A program made the position numbers and the translations under genes. DNA of 64,000 bases. Source: Ceratotherium simum simum. Lineage: Eukaryota; Chordata; Mammalia; Perissodactyla; Rhinocerotidae. A model generated the notes under the pieces. That model made no database searches. It saw only the letters and a list, made by a program, of their open reading frames with translations, and had not been told where the DNA came from. The stretch lies in contig NW_004454207.1 of assembly GCF_000283155.1 (NCBI RefSeq), positions 3,505,794 through 3,569,793 of the forward strand, written 5' to 3'. Within the stretch, counting starts at the first letter, position 1. Every line of letters begins with the position of its first letter. Of this stretch, positions 35,870 through 47,440 are shown one piece after another.

Positions 35870-36335
35870 AGGCTCATCTACCCAAAATTAACACTTTCAC
35901 TGAGCTGTTCCCACAGTCTACAATGGAACCCCTGCCTACTAGATCAGGTTGGCTCTTACAGCCCCATGTGGATCACCTTCCTCCGAATCAAGTCATCCAT
36001 GCTCACCCGCCATGCTCCTCTCAGTCATCTACATGTACCTTCTTGCCTCTGCTTCTTGGACCAGTTTCCTTCTCACTTTCCCTCTCTCCTTCCACTTGTT
36101 TTAATTCTACTCATTTTCAAGGCACAACTCAAGGGCTACAGCATGTGGGAAACCCTCCCAATGATTCAATTATCACTTCTCAGGTCTATGCCCCCGCAAT
36201 TTACCACATTATGACATTCTATCTTCTTCTCCAAAGTGTCCATGTGTGTAAGTCTTATATTCCAAAAAGACCTATGATGGGACAGGGACCATATATGTTA
36301 CTTCTCTGGTGCATGCCAAAACACCTAGCCTAGGT
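35870..36335 (+). repeat. L2 fragment
   Basis: Sense L2 3' region: 'caaggcacaactcaagggct', 'gggaaaccctcccaatgatt', 'gacagggaccatatatgtta', and a weak end near 'caaaacacctagcct'. The 146-codon frame at 35774-36214 reads through it and is not a gene. Confidence 0.6.
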
Positions 36336-36924
36336 TTAGAAACACGTGGTCACATTCAATGAGAACTCACTGATTTTTCAAATAATTAATTACTAGAACA
36401 TTTGTAATGCTTATGCCCTGTGGCTTTTAAAATGAGTATAATTTTTCTATCTTAAATAAATAAAGACGGACCACACAGTACCATTGCTTTTAAGAAACTG
36501 GTAAGTAAACAGCACTTCATTATCAGAAAGGCAAAATTTGGCAAAGTATATTATAAAGTATAAATTTACATATTTAATATATTACATTGGTAGTACTCAA
36601 TATATAGAAACACTAAGTGGTTTTAATTTTCCACCTACAGTTTGTGAGGCCCAGGGGCCCAAAACGACCTCCATGTAGAACAGGAGGCACAACCATCTGC
36701 CGGGAGTAATTGTTTTACTGACCTGATTAAAGAACAAGTATTTCCATGGTCAAAAAGATCTATCCAAACACATCAGCCTTAGGCACACAATGGCAGTAAT
36801 TAGAGATGCATATTTCCCTAAGTAAAATATGAGTCAATGGGTAGAACATAAAATAATGTGCTATTAACATTTACTCAACCTGTTTCTTTCACCGGTTATG
36901 ATGTATGATTAAGCCAAAACCCAT
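36336..36924. other. Single-copy AT-rich DNA
   Basis: No repeat or gene recognised. Confidence 0.45.
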
Positions 36925-36997
36925 TTTTTAAAAAACAGCCTTATTGAAATATTATTGACATACCATACCATATAATTCACCCATTTAAAGTATACAA
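36925..36997 (-). repeat. LINE-1, antisense, left piece
   Basis: Reverse complement of old L1: 'cagccttattgaaatattat', 'ataattcacccatttaaagt'. It continues, after the ERE1 pair and the gap, at 37761. Confidence 0.85.
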
Positions 36998-37197
36998 TTC
37001 GGGCCGGCCCCGTGGCTTAGTGGTTAAGTGCGCGTGCTCTGCTGCTGGCGGCCCGGGTTCGGATCCCAGGCGCACACCGACGCACTGCTTCTCCGGCCAC
37101 GCTGAGGCCGCGTCCCACATACAGCAACTAGAAGGATGTGCAACTATGACATACAACTATCTACTGGGGCTTTGGGGGAAAAATAAATAAAATTATT
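36998..37197 (+). mobile_element. ERE1 SINE, left of gap
   Basis: Head GGGCCGGCCCCGTGGCTTAG, both promoter boxes, complete body and the beginning of the A-rich tail, which enters the gap at 37198. The right-hand TSD is therefore not visible. Confidence 0.94.
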
Positions 37198-37583
37198 NNN
37201 NNNNNNNNNNNNNNNNNNNNNNNNNNNNNNNNNNNNNNNNNNNNNNNNNNNNNNNNNNNNNNNNNNNNNNNNNNNNNNNNNNNNNNNNNNNNNNNNNNNN
37301 NNNNNNNNNNNNNNNNNNNNNNNNNNNNNNNNNNNNNNNNNNNNNNNNNNNNNNNNNNNNNNNNNNNNNNNNNNNNNNNNNNNNNNNNNNNNNNNNNNNN
37401 NNNNNNNNNNNNNNNNNNNNNNNNNNNNNNNNNNNNNNNNNNNNNNNNNNNNNNNNNNNNNNNNNNNNNNNNNNNNNNNNNNNNNNNNNNNNNNNNNNNN
37501 NNNNNNNNNNNNNNNNNNNNNNNNNNNNNNNNNNNNNNNNNNNNNNNNNNNNNNNNNNNNNNNNNNNNNNNNNNNNNNNNNNN
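37198..37583. other. Assembly gap (386 N)
   Basis: Run of 386 ambiguous bases. Frames crossing it are meaningless. It lies between the tails of two oppositely oriented ERE1 copies. Confidence 1.
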
Positions 37584-37760
37584 CCCCAAAGCCCCAGTAG
37601 ATAGTTGTACGTCATAGTTGCACATCCTTCTAGTTGCTGTATGTGGGACGCGGCCTCAGCATGGCTGGAGAAGTGGTGCGTCGGTGTGTGCCTGGGATCC
37701 GAACCTGGGCCGCCAGTAGCGGAGCGCGCACGCTTAACTGCTAAGCCACGGGGCCGGCCC
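37584..37760 (-). mobile_element. ERE1 SINE, right of gap
   Basis: Minus-strand head GGGCCGGCCCCGTGGCTTAG at the right edge (about 37760) and body running into the gap with its tail inside. It forms an inverted pair with the copy at 36998-37197. Confidence 0.93.
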
Positions 37761-38708
37761 AGTATTTCTTTTTTTTAATTGACGAATAACATTCTATGGT
37801 ATGATAGATCACATTTTGTTTATCCATTCATCAGCTTATGGACATTTGGGTTGTTTTCACTTTTTGCCTATCATGAATAATGTTGCTACGAACATTCGTG
37901 TACAAATTTTTCTGTGGACATGAGTTTTCATTTCTCTTGGGTATATACCTAAGAGTAAAATTGCTGGGTCAAATGGTAACTCTATAACCATTTGAGGAAC
38001 TGCCAGAGTGTTTTCCAAAGCAGCTGTACCATTTTACATTCTCACCAGCAGTGTGTGAGGGTTTCAATTTCTCCACGTCTTCACCAACACTTGCTCTTGT
38101 CTTTTTGATTCTAGCCATCCTAGTGGGTGTGAAGTAGTATCTCATTGTGGTTTTGACTTGCATTTCCCTAATAAATAATGATGTTGACATTTTCTTATGT
38201 GTTTATTGGCCATTTGTATATCTTTTTTGGAGAAATGTCTATTAAATCCCTTGTCTATTTTTATTTTGGGTTATCTTTTTATTATTGAGTTGTAAGACTT
38301 TTAAAAGATATATTCTGGATACAAGTCCTTTAGATATATGATTTTCAAATATTTTCTTCCATTCTCAGTTGTCTTTTCACTTTCTTGATGGTGTCTTTTG
38401 CAGCACAAAAGTTTTTAATTTTGATAAAGTTCAATTTATCTATTTTTCCTTTTGTTGCTTGTACTTTTGGTGTTCCATCTAAGAAACCACTGTCTAACCC
38501 AAGGTCATGAAAATTTACTCCTATGTTTTCTTCTAACAGTTCTATAGTTTTGGCTTTTACATTTAGGTCTATGAACTATTTTGGGTTAATTTTTTTGAAT
38601 GGTGTGAGGTAGGGGTCCAACTTCATTCTTTTGCATGTGGATATCAAGTTGTCCCAGTACTATGTGTTGAAAAGAGTATTCTTTACCCATTTAATGGTCT
38701 ACCTACCT
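37761..38708 (-). repeat. LINE-1, antisense, middle piece
   Basis: Long, colinear antisense L1 covering the ORF2 3' part: 'tttgtttatccattcatcag', 'gctgggtcaaatggtaactc', 'ctcaccagcagtgtgtgagg', 'agtgggtgtgaagtagtatc', 'ttttgcatgtggatatcaag'. Interrupted at about 38708 by the MaLR LTR. Confidence 0.93.
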
Positions 38709-39080
38709 TAGTCCATTCAGGCTGCTATAACAAATTACCATAGACTGAGTGGGTTAAACAACATACATTTATTTCTCACAGTTCTGGAAGCTGGGAGGTC
38801 CAACATTAAGGTGCCAGCAGATTCTATGTCTGGCGAGGTTCCACTTCCTGGTTCATAGACGGCCAACTTCTCCCTGTGTCCTCACATAGCGGAACGGGTG
38901 AGGGAGCTCTCTGGCATCTCTTTTACAAGGGCACTAATCCCATTCATGAGGGTTCCACTCTCATGACCTAATCACCTTCCAAAGGCCCCACCTCCAAATA
39001 CCATCACATTGGGGACTAGGTTTCAACATATGAATTTTTTTTTCCAGGGGGGTGGTGCACAAATATTCAGTCTACAGCAG
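38709..39080 (-). mobile_element. MST-like MaLR solo LTR inside the L1
   Basis: Reverse complement of an MST/MLT1A-type LTR: 'tagtccattcaggctgctat', 'cacagttctggaagctggga', 'tcatgacctaatcaccttcc', 'gggactaggtttcaacatat', end 'cagtctacagca'. Five-base flanks TACCT (38704-38708) and TATCC (39717-39721) match at 4 of 5, fitting a retroviral target duplication. No internal gene. Confidence 0.88.
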
Positions 39081-39708
39081 TTTGTTGTTAGTGCTGTCAA
39101 GTCAATTCTGACTCCTAGTGACCCTGTGTACAGTAGAGTGGAACCCTGCCCTGTCTTTTTGTGCCATCCTCTCACCTTCTGGCACTCTATCAGACAATGC
39201 TCCACTGCTATTCATAGGATTTTCGTGGCCAATTTTTTTGGAAGTGGGTGGCCAGGTTATTCTACCTAGTCTGTCTTAGTCTGGAAGCTCCACTGAAACC
39301 TGTCCACCATGGGTGGCCCTGCTGGTAGTTGAAATACTGATGGCATAGCTTTCAGCATCATAGCAACACACAGCCGCCATAGTATGACAACCAACAGGCA
39401 GGTGGTATGGTTCCTTGACGGGGAAATGAACCTGGGCTGCGATGGTGAGAATGCCGAATCTAATGATGTACACCTGAAATTTTTACAGTGTTATAAACCA
39501 ATGTTACTGTAATAAACAAAAAATTAAAAAAAGAAAAGCATTCTAGATAAGCTAGCAATTACTGTACTGTATAATGAAAACTTATACTTGGAAGGATACA
39601 ATTAAATTTGGTTTACTTTCTAGACAAATAAATAGTAATTTGAAAAGTAAAAAAAAAAAAAAAAAAAAGAATGCCGAATCTTAACCACTAGACCACCAGG
39701 GCTGGCTC
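39081..39708 (-). mobile_element. Composite tRNA-headed, RTE-tailed SINE (split)
   Basis: On the minus strand the head is GAGCCAGCCCTGGTGGTCTA (39708 leftward), followed by a long unrelated body and a tail that on the + strand reads 'ttgttgttagtgctgtcaag' then 'tctgactcctagtgacc', which resembles RTE-class LINE ends. Ten-base flanks TCTACAGCAG (39071-39080) and TCTATGGCAG (39707-39716) match at 8 of 10. It is split at 39462-39667 by an L1 tail. The family name is not certain. Confidence 0.75.
39462..39667 (+). mobile_element. 5'-truncated LINE-1 with probable 3' transduction
   Basis: L1 3' end with AATAAA at 39511-39516 and an A-rich stretch, then about 110 bases that do not resemble L1 (39541-39648) with a second AATAAA at 39627-39632 and a tail of about 20 A. 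A 14-bp perfect TSD AGAATGCCGAATCT lies at 39448-39461 and 39668-39681. The simplest reading is transcription past the L1's own weak signal, carrying downstream genomic sequence. Confidence 0.82.
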
Positions 39709-39716
39709 TATGGCAG

Positions 39717-39885
39717 TATCCTTGTTGAAAATCAATTGACCATAAATGTAAGGGTTATTGCTGGACTCTCAACTATTCTATTGATCTATATGTCTATTCC
39801 TACGCCTGTATCACACTGCCTTGATTACTGTAGCTTTGTAGTTTGGGCTATTTGGGGGTTCCCAAATTCTATTTTGATAGAACTC
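39717..39885 (-). repeat. LINE-1, antisense, right piece
   Basis: L1 resumes after the nested insertions: 'cttgttgaaaatcaattgac', 'ctgtagctttgtagtttggg'. Confidence 0.85.
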
Positions 39886-39925
39886 TATTTTAACACAAAT
39901 GTCGGTTATATTAAAAGTGACTGGA

Positions 39926-40115
39926 GGGCCAGCCCCAACGGCCTAGTAGCTAAAGTTTGGTGTGCTCCACTTCAGTGGCCCGAGTTCCGTTCCTGGGTGC
40001 AGAACCACACTACTCATCTGTCAGTGGCCATGCTGTGGCAGCAGCTCATATAAAAAAAAAAAAGAGGAATATTGGCAACAGATGGTAGCTCAGGGCAAAT
40101 CTTCCCCAGCAAAAC
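39926..40115 (+). mobile_element. ERE-type SINE (ERE3/4-like)
   Basis: Begins GGGCCAGCCCCAACGGCCTA, carries the 'gaggaatattggcaacagat' module and an A-rich tail. A perfect 13-bp TSD AAAAGTGACTGGA lies at 39913-39925 and 40116-40128. Confidence 0.92.
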
Positions 40116-40128
40116 AAAAGTGACTGGA

Positions 40129-42967
40129 AAAACCTAATTTCACATGTGACTGATGCTTATTAGATGGCAAAAACTTTTAGTGCCTTAATCTTCTGACAGT
40201 TAAAAGATGCTTTAATCACATACACATCCTATGAAAGTCAAACATCCCATTTTAGAACATTCAGAATTATTTGAACAAATATCATCAAAATTATTATTCC
40301 AGCTAGATACAAGAAGATGATTGCCAGGCCTTGGACACAAAGGACTCAGAGCCCAAGGAACTGGAGAATGCATTCGCCTGGTCAATGCTGCGATCTAGAA
40401 GGATCTTCAAACTTGGGTAAGACAAAATATTTCATGGTATGTTCCACAGCATTTTCCAGTTGTCTCCAGCTACAGGTAGATCCCCCACAGACCCTACCAA
40501 CATATTTCCTAGTGTCTGAGCTACCTATGGCTTAGAGTTGTTGAACCATTCTTTATTCCCGGCTACACTCTGAACAAAAATAAGAAAACAAGAGAGACAG
40601 CTCATTGTCTTTAATACGAAGTAAGACCAAGAAAGCTGGGATATATCTGCCTCACTTACTCGGGTATCTTCTAATGTTTTGCCAGAATGTTTTCTTTTCT
40701 ACAGTGGAAATTTAAGCACCTGAAAGGCTTCCAGCTCTTTCAGTATTTATTTAGGATAGACTGCCATTTTCCATCTCACAGAATTTTTGTTCATTTGTAT
40801 GAAATGGCCTTCTATCCAACCCTTTCCAAAAACCTATTCCAAAAACAAAAGTCTTCTGACATACAGAGAAGATGGATTTTATTTTTCCATGTTAGAGTGA
40901 GTTGAGTGTAAAAATTCTCTCTCCTCTAATACATAGTTTTTGTATTTATATTCAACTAAAAGTTATTCAGCTTTTAGCTTACCACTAGTTATATATTTAT
41001 AAATCAATTTTTAGGGTTTGTTTAAACTTTCAGCATTCTGCCACTTCTATGGTATGCTTTAGCTGCTCAAGACTAAGGACAGCCAGCAACTTTGCAAAGA
41101 AACTATTAGCTGGTATGGAATTTTCTGCTACATGTTCTGTAAGGGGTATACACTCACGCAGAACCCAGTGCAACCTCCAAATCAATGACCCTCCTCATGC
41201 ATTTTCTCTGAAACTTCCCCCATCAGGCCATGAAGAGGCAACTGTGTCCAAAGTGGTAGGTTCTTTGCCTCTGGGAGAATGGGTTGGGGGTCCTATTCCA
41301 TAAAAAAGAATCCCAAAAACCCTGCCCTCCATCCTCCAGTCCTTGGTCTCATTTTCCATCTTTTTCTTCCTCCGCCATTTGTCTGCCTCCCTGTATCATC
41401 TCACGTGGTTTGCCCACCTGAGCGCTGTTCCTTTTCCATACTTGCATTTCCTCTATGTAATTCTGAATTTCCACGTGTCTATCCATTGCATCTCCCAGTC
41501 ACTCCAGAATTTCTAGACTCTTTTGTCTAATTCTGATCTGTCTTCCTGGGCACTCCCATCCATGTTCCCAGGCCCTCCTTGAACCAAACACACAGACTCT
41601 TTCAAAATCCACTGCTCATGAAAAGGCTGCCTCACACTCATTGTAGGCTCTCATTCCTGTTTTCTTGTTCAGTACAGAGAGTGTAAAGAAACCTACTCTG
41701 AATGACCAGAGCAAATAGGGACTTCTTTCCGCCCCCTCCACCCTTTTTTTCTCCTCAACTAACTTTTTCTTCTTTGGCTAATCACCTTTCCCAGTACTGA
41801 CTCATACCTTTTAGGCAAATGACAGTTCTGTGGTGGGTTGTGAACCCTCATAGCAATCGCTCATTTCTTGGCCTCATCTGATGCGTGTATGATAAAGGTG
41901 AGTGCTTTCTCTGAACTTCACTGACGAAACTCCTACTAATGGACAAAGACAAGCAGATGGCTTGAGTATTCTGCCAATATGTCTATTTCTATTGAGCTTT
42001 TTCCCCCAGCACTTGTCATGTTTCCATATGTTAAATATATAAACATGGTACTATAAATCCAAAATCCCCAAATCAGTAATAATATAAAGATGAAATCTTA
42101 TGAAACTACTTGAGATAAGGGAAAATGATATCTCATACGTCTACAAACATCCTTACACACGAGTTGCTGCCAAAGTCCTGAGTGCTGAACAGAAAAATCT
42201 GGCAGAAAATCAGTTGAGAGAGCAATATGGCAATTTTTAAAAAAATCCAAACAATTTTTAATATAATTAAATATCCAGAGATCAAATTTTAATATTTACC
42301 AATGAGTTTCTCTCTCCAAGTCTACTTTAAACAAATAAGGATTCTTGTTCTTTATGGATTTCAGTATCTTATTTCTAAATGCAATGCATAAATACCCTAT
42401 CTAAACTCTAATGCAACATTAATCCCACCTACATTTTTACATAGTTTGAATACATGAATTATGATTTCATTCAGTCTCCTTCAGGCCCTCACAATATCCA
42501 TTTCTTTATAGAAAATGGAAGTGTTTGCTAATCTGTTAGCCACTTAGCTATAAGTGGATTAATGCTGGCACATTAGAAAATAGCTCCTATATATCACGTC
42601 AAATGAGTAATTCCGATATTGGACTTTATAATAAAGCCTAAAAGGCTCTCCAAATTACAGCTTTCACATTAGCTTAATAGGATGGTTCTTTTTCAAGCAA
42701 CTTTAGGAATACTCTGATTTAAAAACTGACTTTTAATATTCTCTAAATTTCTTTAATTATATTTGTTTTAAGACATAAAAGGTGAAGTACAGAATAAACA
42801 CCTACATTTTCTTTCTACAGTCTAAGCCTGGAACTACATGAATATTCAATAGCCATTATAAAGATATTAAGGGAGCTACCAAAAAATAAACTAAGAATTT
42901 CAAACACTTTTCCTGTTCACTCAGATAACTGCCCCACATCACAAATGTTCTTCACCCAGCAAAACTA
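40129..42967. other. Repeat-poor AT-rich non-coding DNA
   Basis: About 2.8 kb with no confident repeat, exon or RNA gene. Short frames only. Confidence 0.5.
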
Positions 42968-43722
42968 AATGTGAGAATGAGATACCACTTCACACAAACT
43001 AGAATGGCCATAATCCAAAAGATAATAACAAGTGTTGGTGAGGATACGGAGAAACTGGAACCCTCACACATTGCCCACTGGCAGGAATGAAAAATGGTGC
43101 AGCCACTTTAGGAAACAACATGGAAGTTTCCCAAAAAGTTAAACAGAGTTACCATATGACAATTCCTCTCCTAGGTATACATCCAAGAGAAATGAAAACA
43201 TATGTCCACATAAAAACTTATACATGAAAGTTCATAGCAGCTTTAGTCATAATAGACAAAAAGCACAAACAACCAAAGTGTCCATCAATTGGTAAATGAA
43301 TAAACAAAATGTGGTCCATCCAGACAGTGGAAAACTATTTGGCAATAAAAACAAAGTATTGATACATGCTACAAACTATTGGTCCGTGAACCTCAAATAC
43401 ATTATGCTCAGTGAAAAAAGCCAGACACAAAAGAATACATATTATATAAGTCCACTAATATAAAATGTCCTGAAACAGCAAATAGTAAAGACAAAAGGTT
43501 GATTAGTGGTTCCCCAGGGAACCCAGGACTGGGGCTGGGAACAGGGATTAACTATAAATAAGCTCAAGGGATCTCACTGGGTGATGGAAATGTTCTAAAA
43601 CTGGATTGTGGTGATGGCTGTACAACTTGGTAAATTTACTAAAAATCATTTAATTGTCTTTAAAACTGGTTAACTTTATGGTATGTAAATTATACTTCAA
43701 TACAATTATTTAAAAAAATAGA
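42968..43722 (+). repeat. LINE-1 3' end, sense
   Basis: Colinear L1 3' region: 'tgagataccacttcacacaa', 'taacaagtgttggtgaggat', 'gttcatagcagctttagtca', 'taaatgaataaacaaaatgt', 'gatggaaatgttctaaaact', ending in a T/A-rich tail. Diverged and non-coding. Confidence 0.9.
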
Positions 43723-44384
43723 CATGGGAGAAATAGCCATGAAGCAGGTACAGTAATTCAGGTCAGAGATGATGGTGGCCTGGACCAGGCAGGAATGAAA
43801 TTAAAGAAAAGTGGACTGATACAAAAGAAGCTGAGAAGACAGAACTGTCAGGATTTCCACAATGCCTTTCCTTATCCACTTTAGCACTCTGTGAACTCTT
43901 ATGGCACCAATGCTCTGTCCTATTCATTTTGACATAATCCCACACTGCCTTACATCATCAGCTGATTGTTTTGTGCATATTGTCATTGCCTAGGGGCTGG
44001 ATGTGTTCACAGGTGCACCATATATACTCACAAACACATGAATGGTGAAACAATTGAACATAATCAACCCCAGGCTGAATATCATTGATTATTCTGGATT
44101 ATATTAAGTCACCATAATTTTCAGACAATAAAACAAGCAATTACCTTCACATAGGAGTTGCTAAAGTCATCAACACAACAGTACAGTAAAAATCAATTTG
44201 TTAGAAAATAACCACCATAACTGTGACAGCAAAAAAGAGAAAACAGAATCAGGGAGACAGCAAAAGCAACATTTGCAATACATATATTTGGGGATAAAAA
44301 ATAAAAATACAGGAATACTTTGAAGAACGTGTTTGTCTTCCTGATTAAGAGTCTCTCCACTTACTAATGCAAGTCTTAAGCCCA
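43723..44384. other. Single-copy non-coding DNA
   Basis: No repeat or gene recognised. Confidence 0.45.
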
Positions 44385-44620
44385 TGTAGTGCAGTGGACA
44401 GAACAGGGTACAGGATACAGGAGTCTGGACCCTCGTTGAACTATTCATGTGAGCTTAGGCAATATACTTAAGCTCTTTAACATCCAGCTTCCTTGAAAAA
44501 AAGCGAGAACACTAAACATCTTTTACAAACTTGATGGAAGACATCAACGAAACTATGTGCAGCCTCTAGGACATGCAATGAATAAAAGTATTATTGTTTT
44601 TATTGCAGTTATTATTTAAA
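44385..44620 (+). repeat. MIR/MIR3-type SINE
   Basis: Sense: 'gtagtgcagtggacagaaca', 'caggagtctggaccctcgtt', 'gtgagcttaggcaatatac', with a weak 3' part to about 44600. Confidence 0.65.
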
Positions 44621-44739
44621 ATATTTGTAGTGATCCATTTTACAAATGAATTAAAGCTATATTGAACTACTCTCTTGGAAAAAACTTACAAGTTCATTTG
44701 AGGAGAGCTCTAGCTAGTAACTAATTTCTGTTCCAAGTC

Positions 44740-45000
44740 ATTGAAGTGCAGGAAACAGAATATAGATTTTGAGTCAGAGCTAAGTTCTAACTTCAGCTCT
44801 GCCACTTGGCAACTGGATGACCTTGGGAAATAACTTAAACTCTCTAAGCCTTGGTTTCCTCACCTGTAAAATGAGGATAATCCCTTAAGGTTGATGGGAG
44901 GGTTAAATAGATCTAATACATATAAAGCACCTTATACACTGCCTGGGACACAGTGTCCTTGATGTCCCTGATGAGCAGTAGCTACCATTATTATTCATAT
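44740..45000 (+). repeat. MIR SINE, nearly full length
   Basis: Clear sense MIR: 'agctctgccacttggcaact', 'gatgaccttgggaaataact', 'gtttcctcacctgtaaaatg', 'agggttaaatagatctaata', 'tacactgcctgggacacag'. Confidence 0.88.
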
Positions 45001-45844
45001 AAAATCACAACTATTTAAAACATGACTTGCTTCCGGTTCTACACTAAGTTTTTGTAATCGCCAGTTGTCTCAAAGAATAAAGCATTTTGTTCTGGAAAGA
45101 TGGATGAAGTCAACGTGCAATGAAATAATCAGTTGAAATGGAGGGAAAATTATCCCATCCTGCATACTGCAGACCTCGGTTTCCCCTCGAGAAGTCCAGT
45201 TTCCACAATTTTTAATGACATGAACCTTTAAAGACAACACCTAGCCAGGGTATCATTGCCAGGAAGGTAAACTCTTCCTTATCTCAGAGGCATATGTATT
45301 TTTAGAAAAGAGATCACTCATTACTTTGCTTGTTAAAATTTTACCAATGAACTAATAATGTGTCTTTGTAGAGAAGAAATCCTCCCTGCCTCCCCTTACT
45401 CCCAACCCTAAGCAATCACGTAACCCACATAGCACATACCAAATTCCGTGGAGATTTGTTCAAAGTTTATAAAAAAATGGCCTCTTTGAAATGATTGCCA
45501 CTTGTCTTGCCTATTACAAATGAATGATCAAATCAAATTAAAATGCATCCTGATGTCCTTGGGTAGGTTATCAACTTTGATCAAGAAATGGAAACCACTT
45601 TTAAAGTTACCATGGACCAACTCTATGATATGTTCCATGAGAATGGGAAGAGAATTCCCTTTGTACAGCCTAATGTATTTTGGTCTATAGAATAATTAGT
45701 TTTTTAGGAAGATAACTAAGTACATGGAAAATTTCTCTGTTGTATCATATTCATTAATGAAATACAGAAAGAATAGGGGCATTCTAAATATTTCATATAT
45801 GGTCCTAAAGATAACAAAAAAGATGATTCATAAGGATCCTATCC
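45001..45844. other. Single-copy non-coding DNA
   Basis: No repeat or gene recognised. Confidence 0.45.
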
Positions 45845-46330
45845 TATCTTAGTTTGAGTTCATCTAGGAGCTGAGCCTAAAACAGGGCTGGTTGCAAGTA
45901 GTTCATTTGGGAGTTGATCCCAGGAAATATGGGTAGGGGAATGGGAAGTTAGAGAAGGGAAGAGAAGGTAGCCAATGAAGATAGGTTAACAAGCAAGTTA
46001 TCACTGTGGGTGACTGGGTCTTAGTCTCACTGGAGAATTCTGAGAGACAGTATAGAATATGTGCTTCAGAGTTATCCCACCAAGGGGCAGGGGAACTGGG
46101 GTATTTATACACCAACTTCCATCAGCCATTGGTTGAGGGCTGCTCCTGAAGGGTGTTAATTCTCTGGCACTTCTGGCCTGCCAACAGATGAGCAAGGCAG
46201 TTTCTAGAGGCCAAAGCCCTTGGGCAAAGAAATGCAGATGCTGGCACTTGAAATTCAGACCAGAGTTCACCAAAGTGGTAAGGGGAGGGGATACGGGCAG
46301 GGCCCCACAGCGTCTGCTACAGATACCTTA
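45845..46330. repeat. Unassigned interspersed repeat, LTR-like
   Basis: A stretch that I recall as a mammalian repeat, including 'tttgggagttgatcccagga', 'ccaaggggcaggggaactgg', 'cagccattggttgagggctg', 'ctccacctgaagggtgttaa'-like and 'gcagggccccacagcgtctg'. The family is not identified and the edges are approximate. Confidence 0.4.
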
Positions 46331-46819
46331 CTTAGACTATTTAAAGGAAGTCCCAGAAAAACATACATCAAGATGAGAGTTAGAACCTTCAAAATTGCCA
46401 ATCCCTGCTCAGAAGTGAGCTATGCTACTGGAAAATGAATCTGATATGAATCCACAGAGTAGTGATCAGATTTTTTATCTTGTTATCTGTATCTACTTAA
46501 TAAAAAGCACATAATTATGATATAAGCCATAACTGAACAACACTATGGGTGCAGGATCATCAAGGTTTAGGCTTTGTCCACCATATGGTCCCTGTCCCAC
46601 CTACTCAACTCCATGGTCGTAGCAGCCACGGACAATATGTAAAAGAAAGGGGGTGGCTGTGTTCCAAAATTTTATTTATGAAATCAGGTGGCTGACTCAT
46701 GGGCCATAGTTGATGTAAGCAAAGGGAAAAGTAAATTCAAAGAACGTAAAATTTTTCTGTCACTTATAATAGCATGATTTCGATATGCCTCATCTATACT
46801 GCTTCCTCTTAGCCCTTCT

Positions 46820-47430
46820 CACTTTTTAATTAATTTAAAAAATTTTAGTAGGTAATACAATGACACGATTGAAAAATCTGAACAATACAAGGGACCATAC
46901 ATTGAGAATTCTCACTCTCCAGCTTCTATTCACTGTCTTACTTGTCCCTGACAGGTCACCTCTTTTAATAGCTAAAGCATAAACGCACACACTTTCCACC
47001 CTTCCTACACAAAAAACAGCATACTATATTTACAATTCTGCATCTTGTTTTTTATTTAATATATACAAGAAATCTTTTGATATATCAATGTACAACTTCC
47101 TCCTCCTTTTTTTCCCACTGCATAGTAACTCCTAGTATGAATGTACCCTGGGAAATCTAGCCGGCCCCCTACAGGCAGACACTGGTTTCTGGTCTTCCGT
47201 ATTATAAGTGTGTGCTAAGGGAAGAGTACAATGAAAAACTTTTATGTACATCATTTTGTACAAGTATTTGTATAGCTATAGGATAAATTTCCATAAGTGA
47301 GATTCCTGGATCAAAGGCTTGATGAATTTATGATTTTGATAGAAACTGACAACATGACCTCAAAAAAGGTGGTTCCATGTCTGCACTCCCACCAGCAGCA
47401 CATAGGAGTGTCTTCTAACCTCGTTTTCAT
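46820..47430 (-). repeat. LINE-1 or HAL1-type fragment, antisense
   Basis: Includes 'tttgtacaagtatttgtata', 'gctataggataaatttccat', 'tgcactcccaccagcagcac', which are the reverse complement of an old L1/HAL1 ORF2-side segment. Confidence 0.7.
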
Positions 47431-47440
47431 TGGAAAAAAG

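Noticed and set aside
35774..36333. Frames of 136-146 codons
   Set aside because: They read through an L2 fragment in two different frames with no protein family features.
37161..37625. Open frames of 140-154 codons
   Set aside because: They run through 386 N bases and SINE sequence, so they carry no information.
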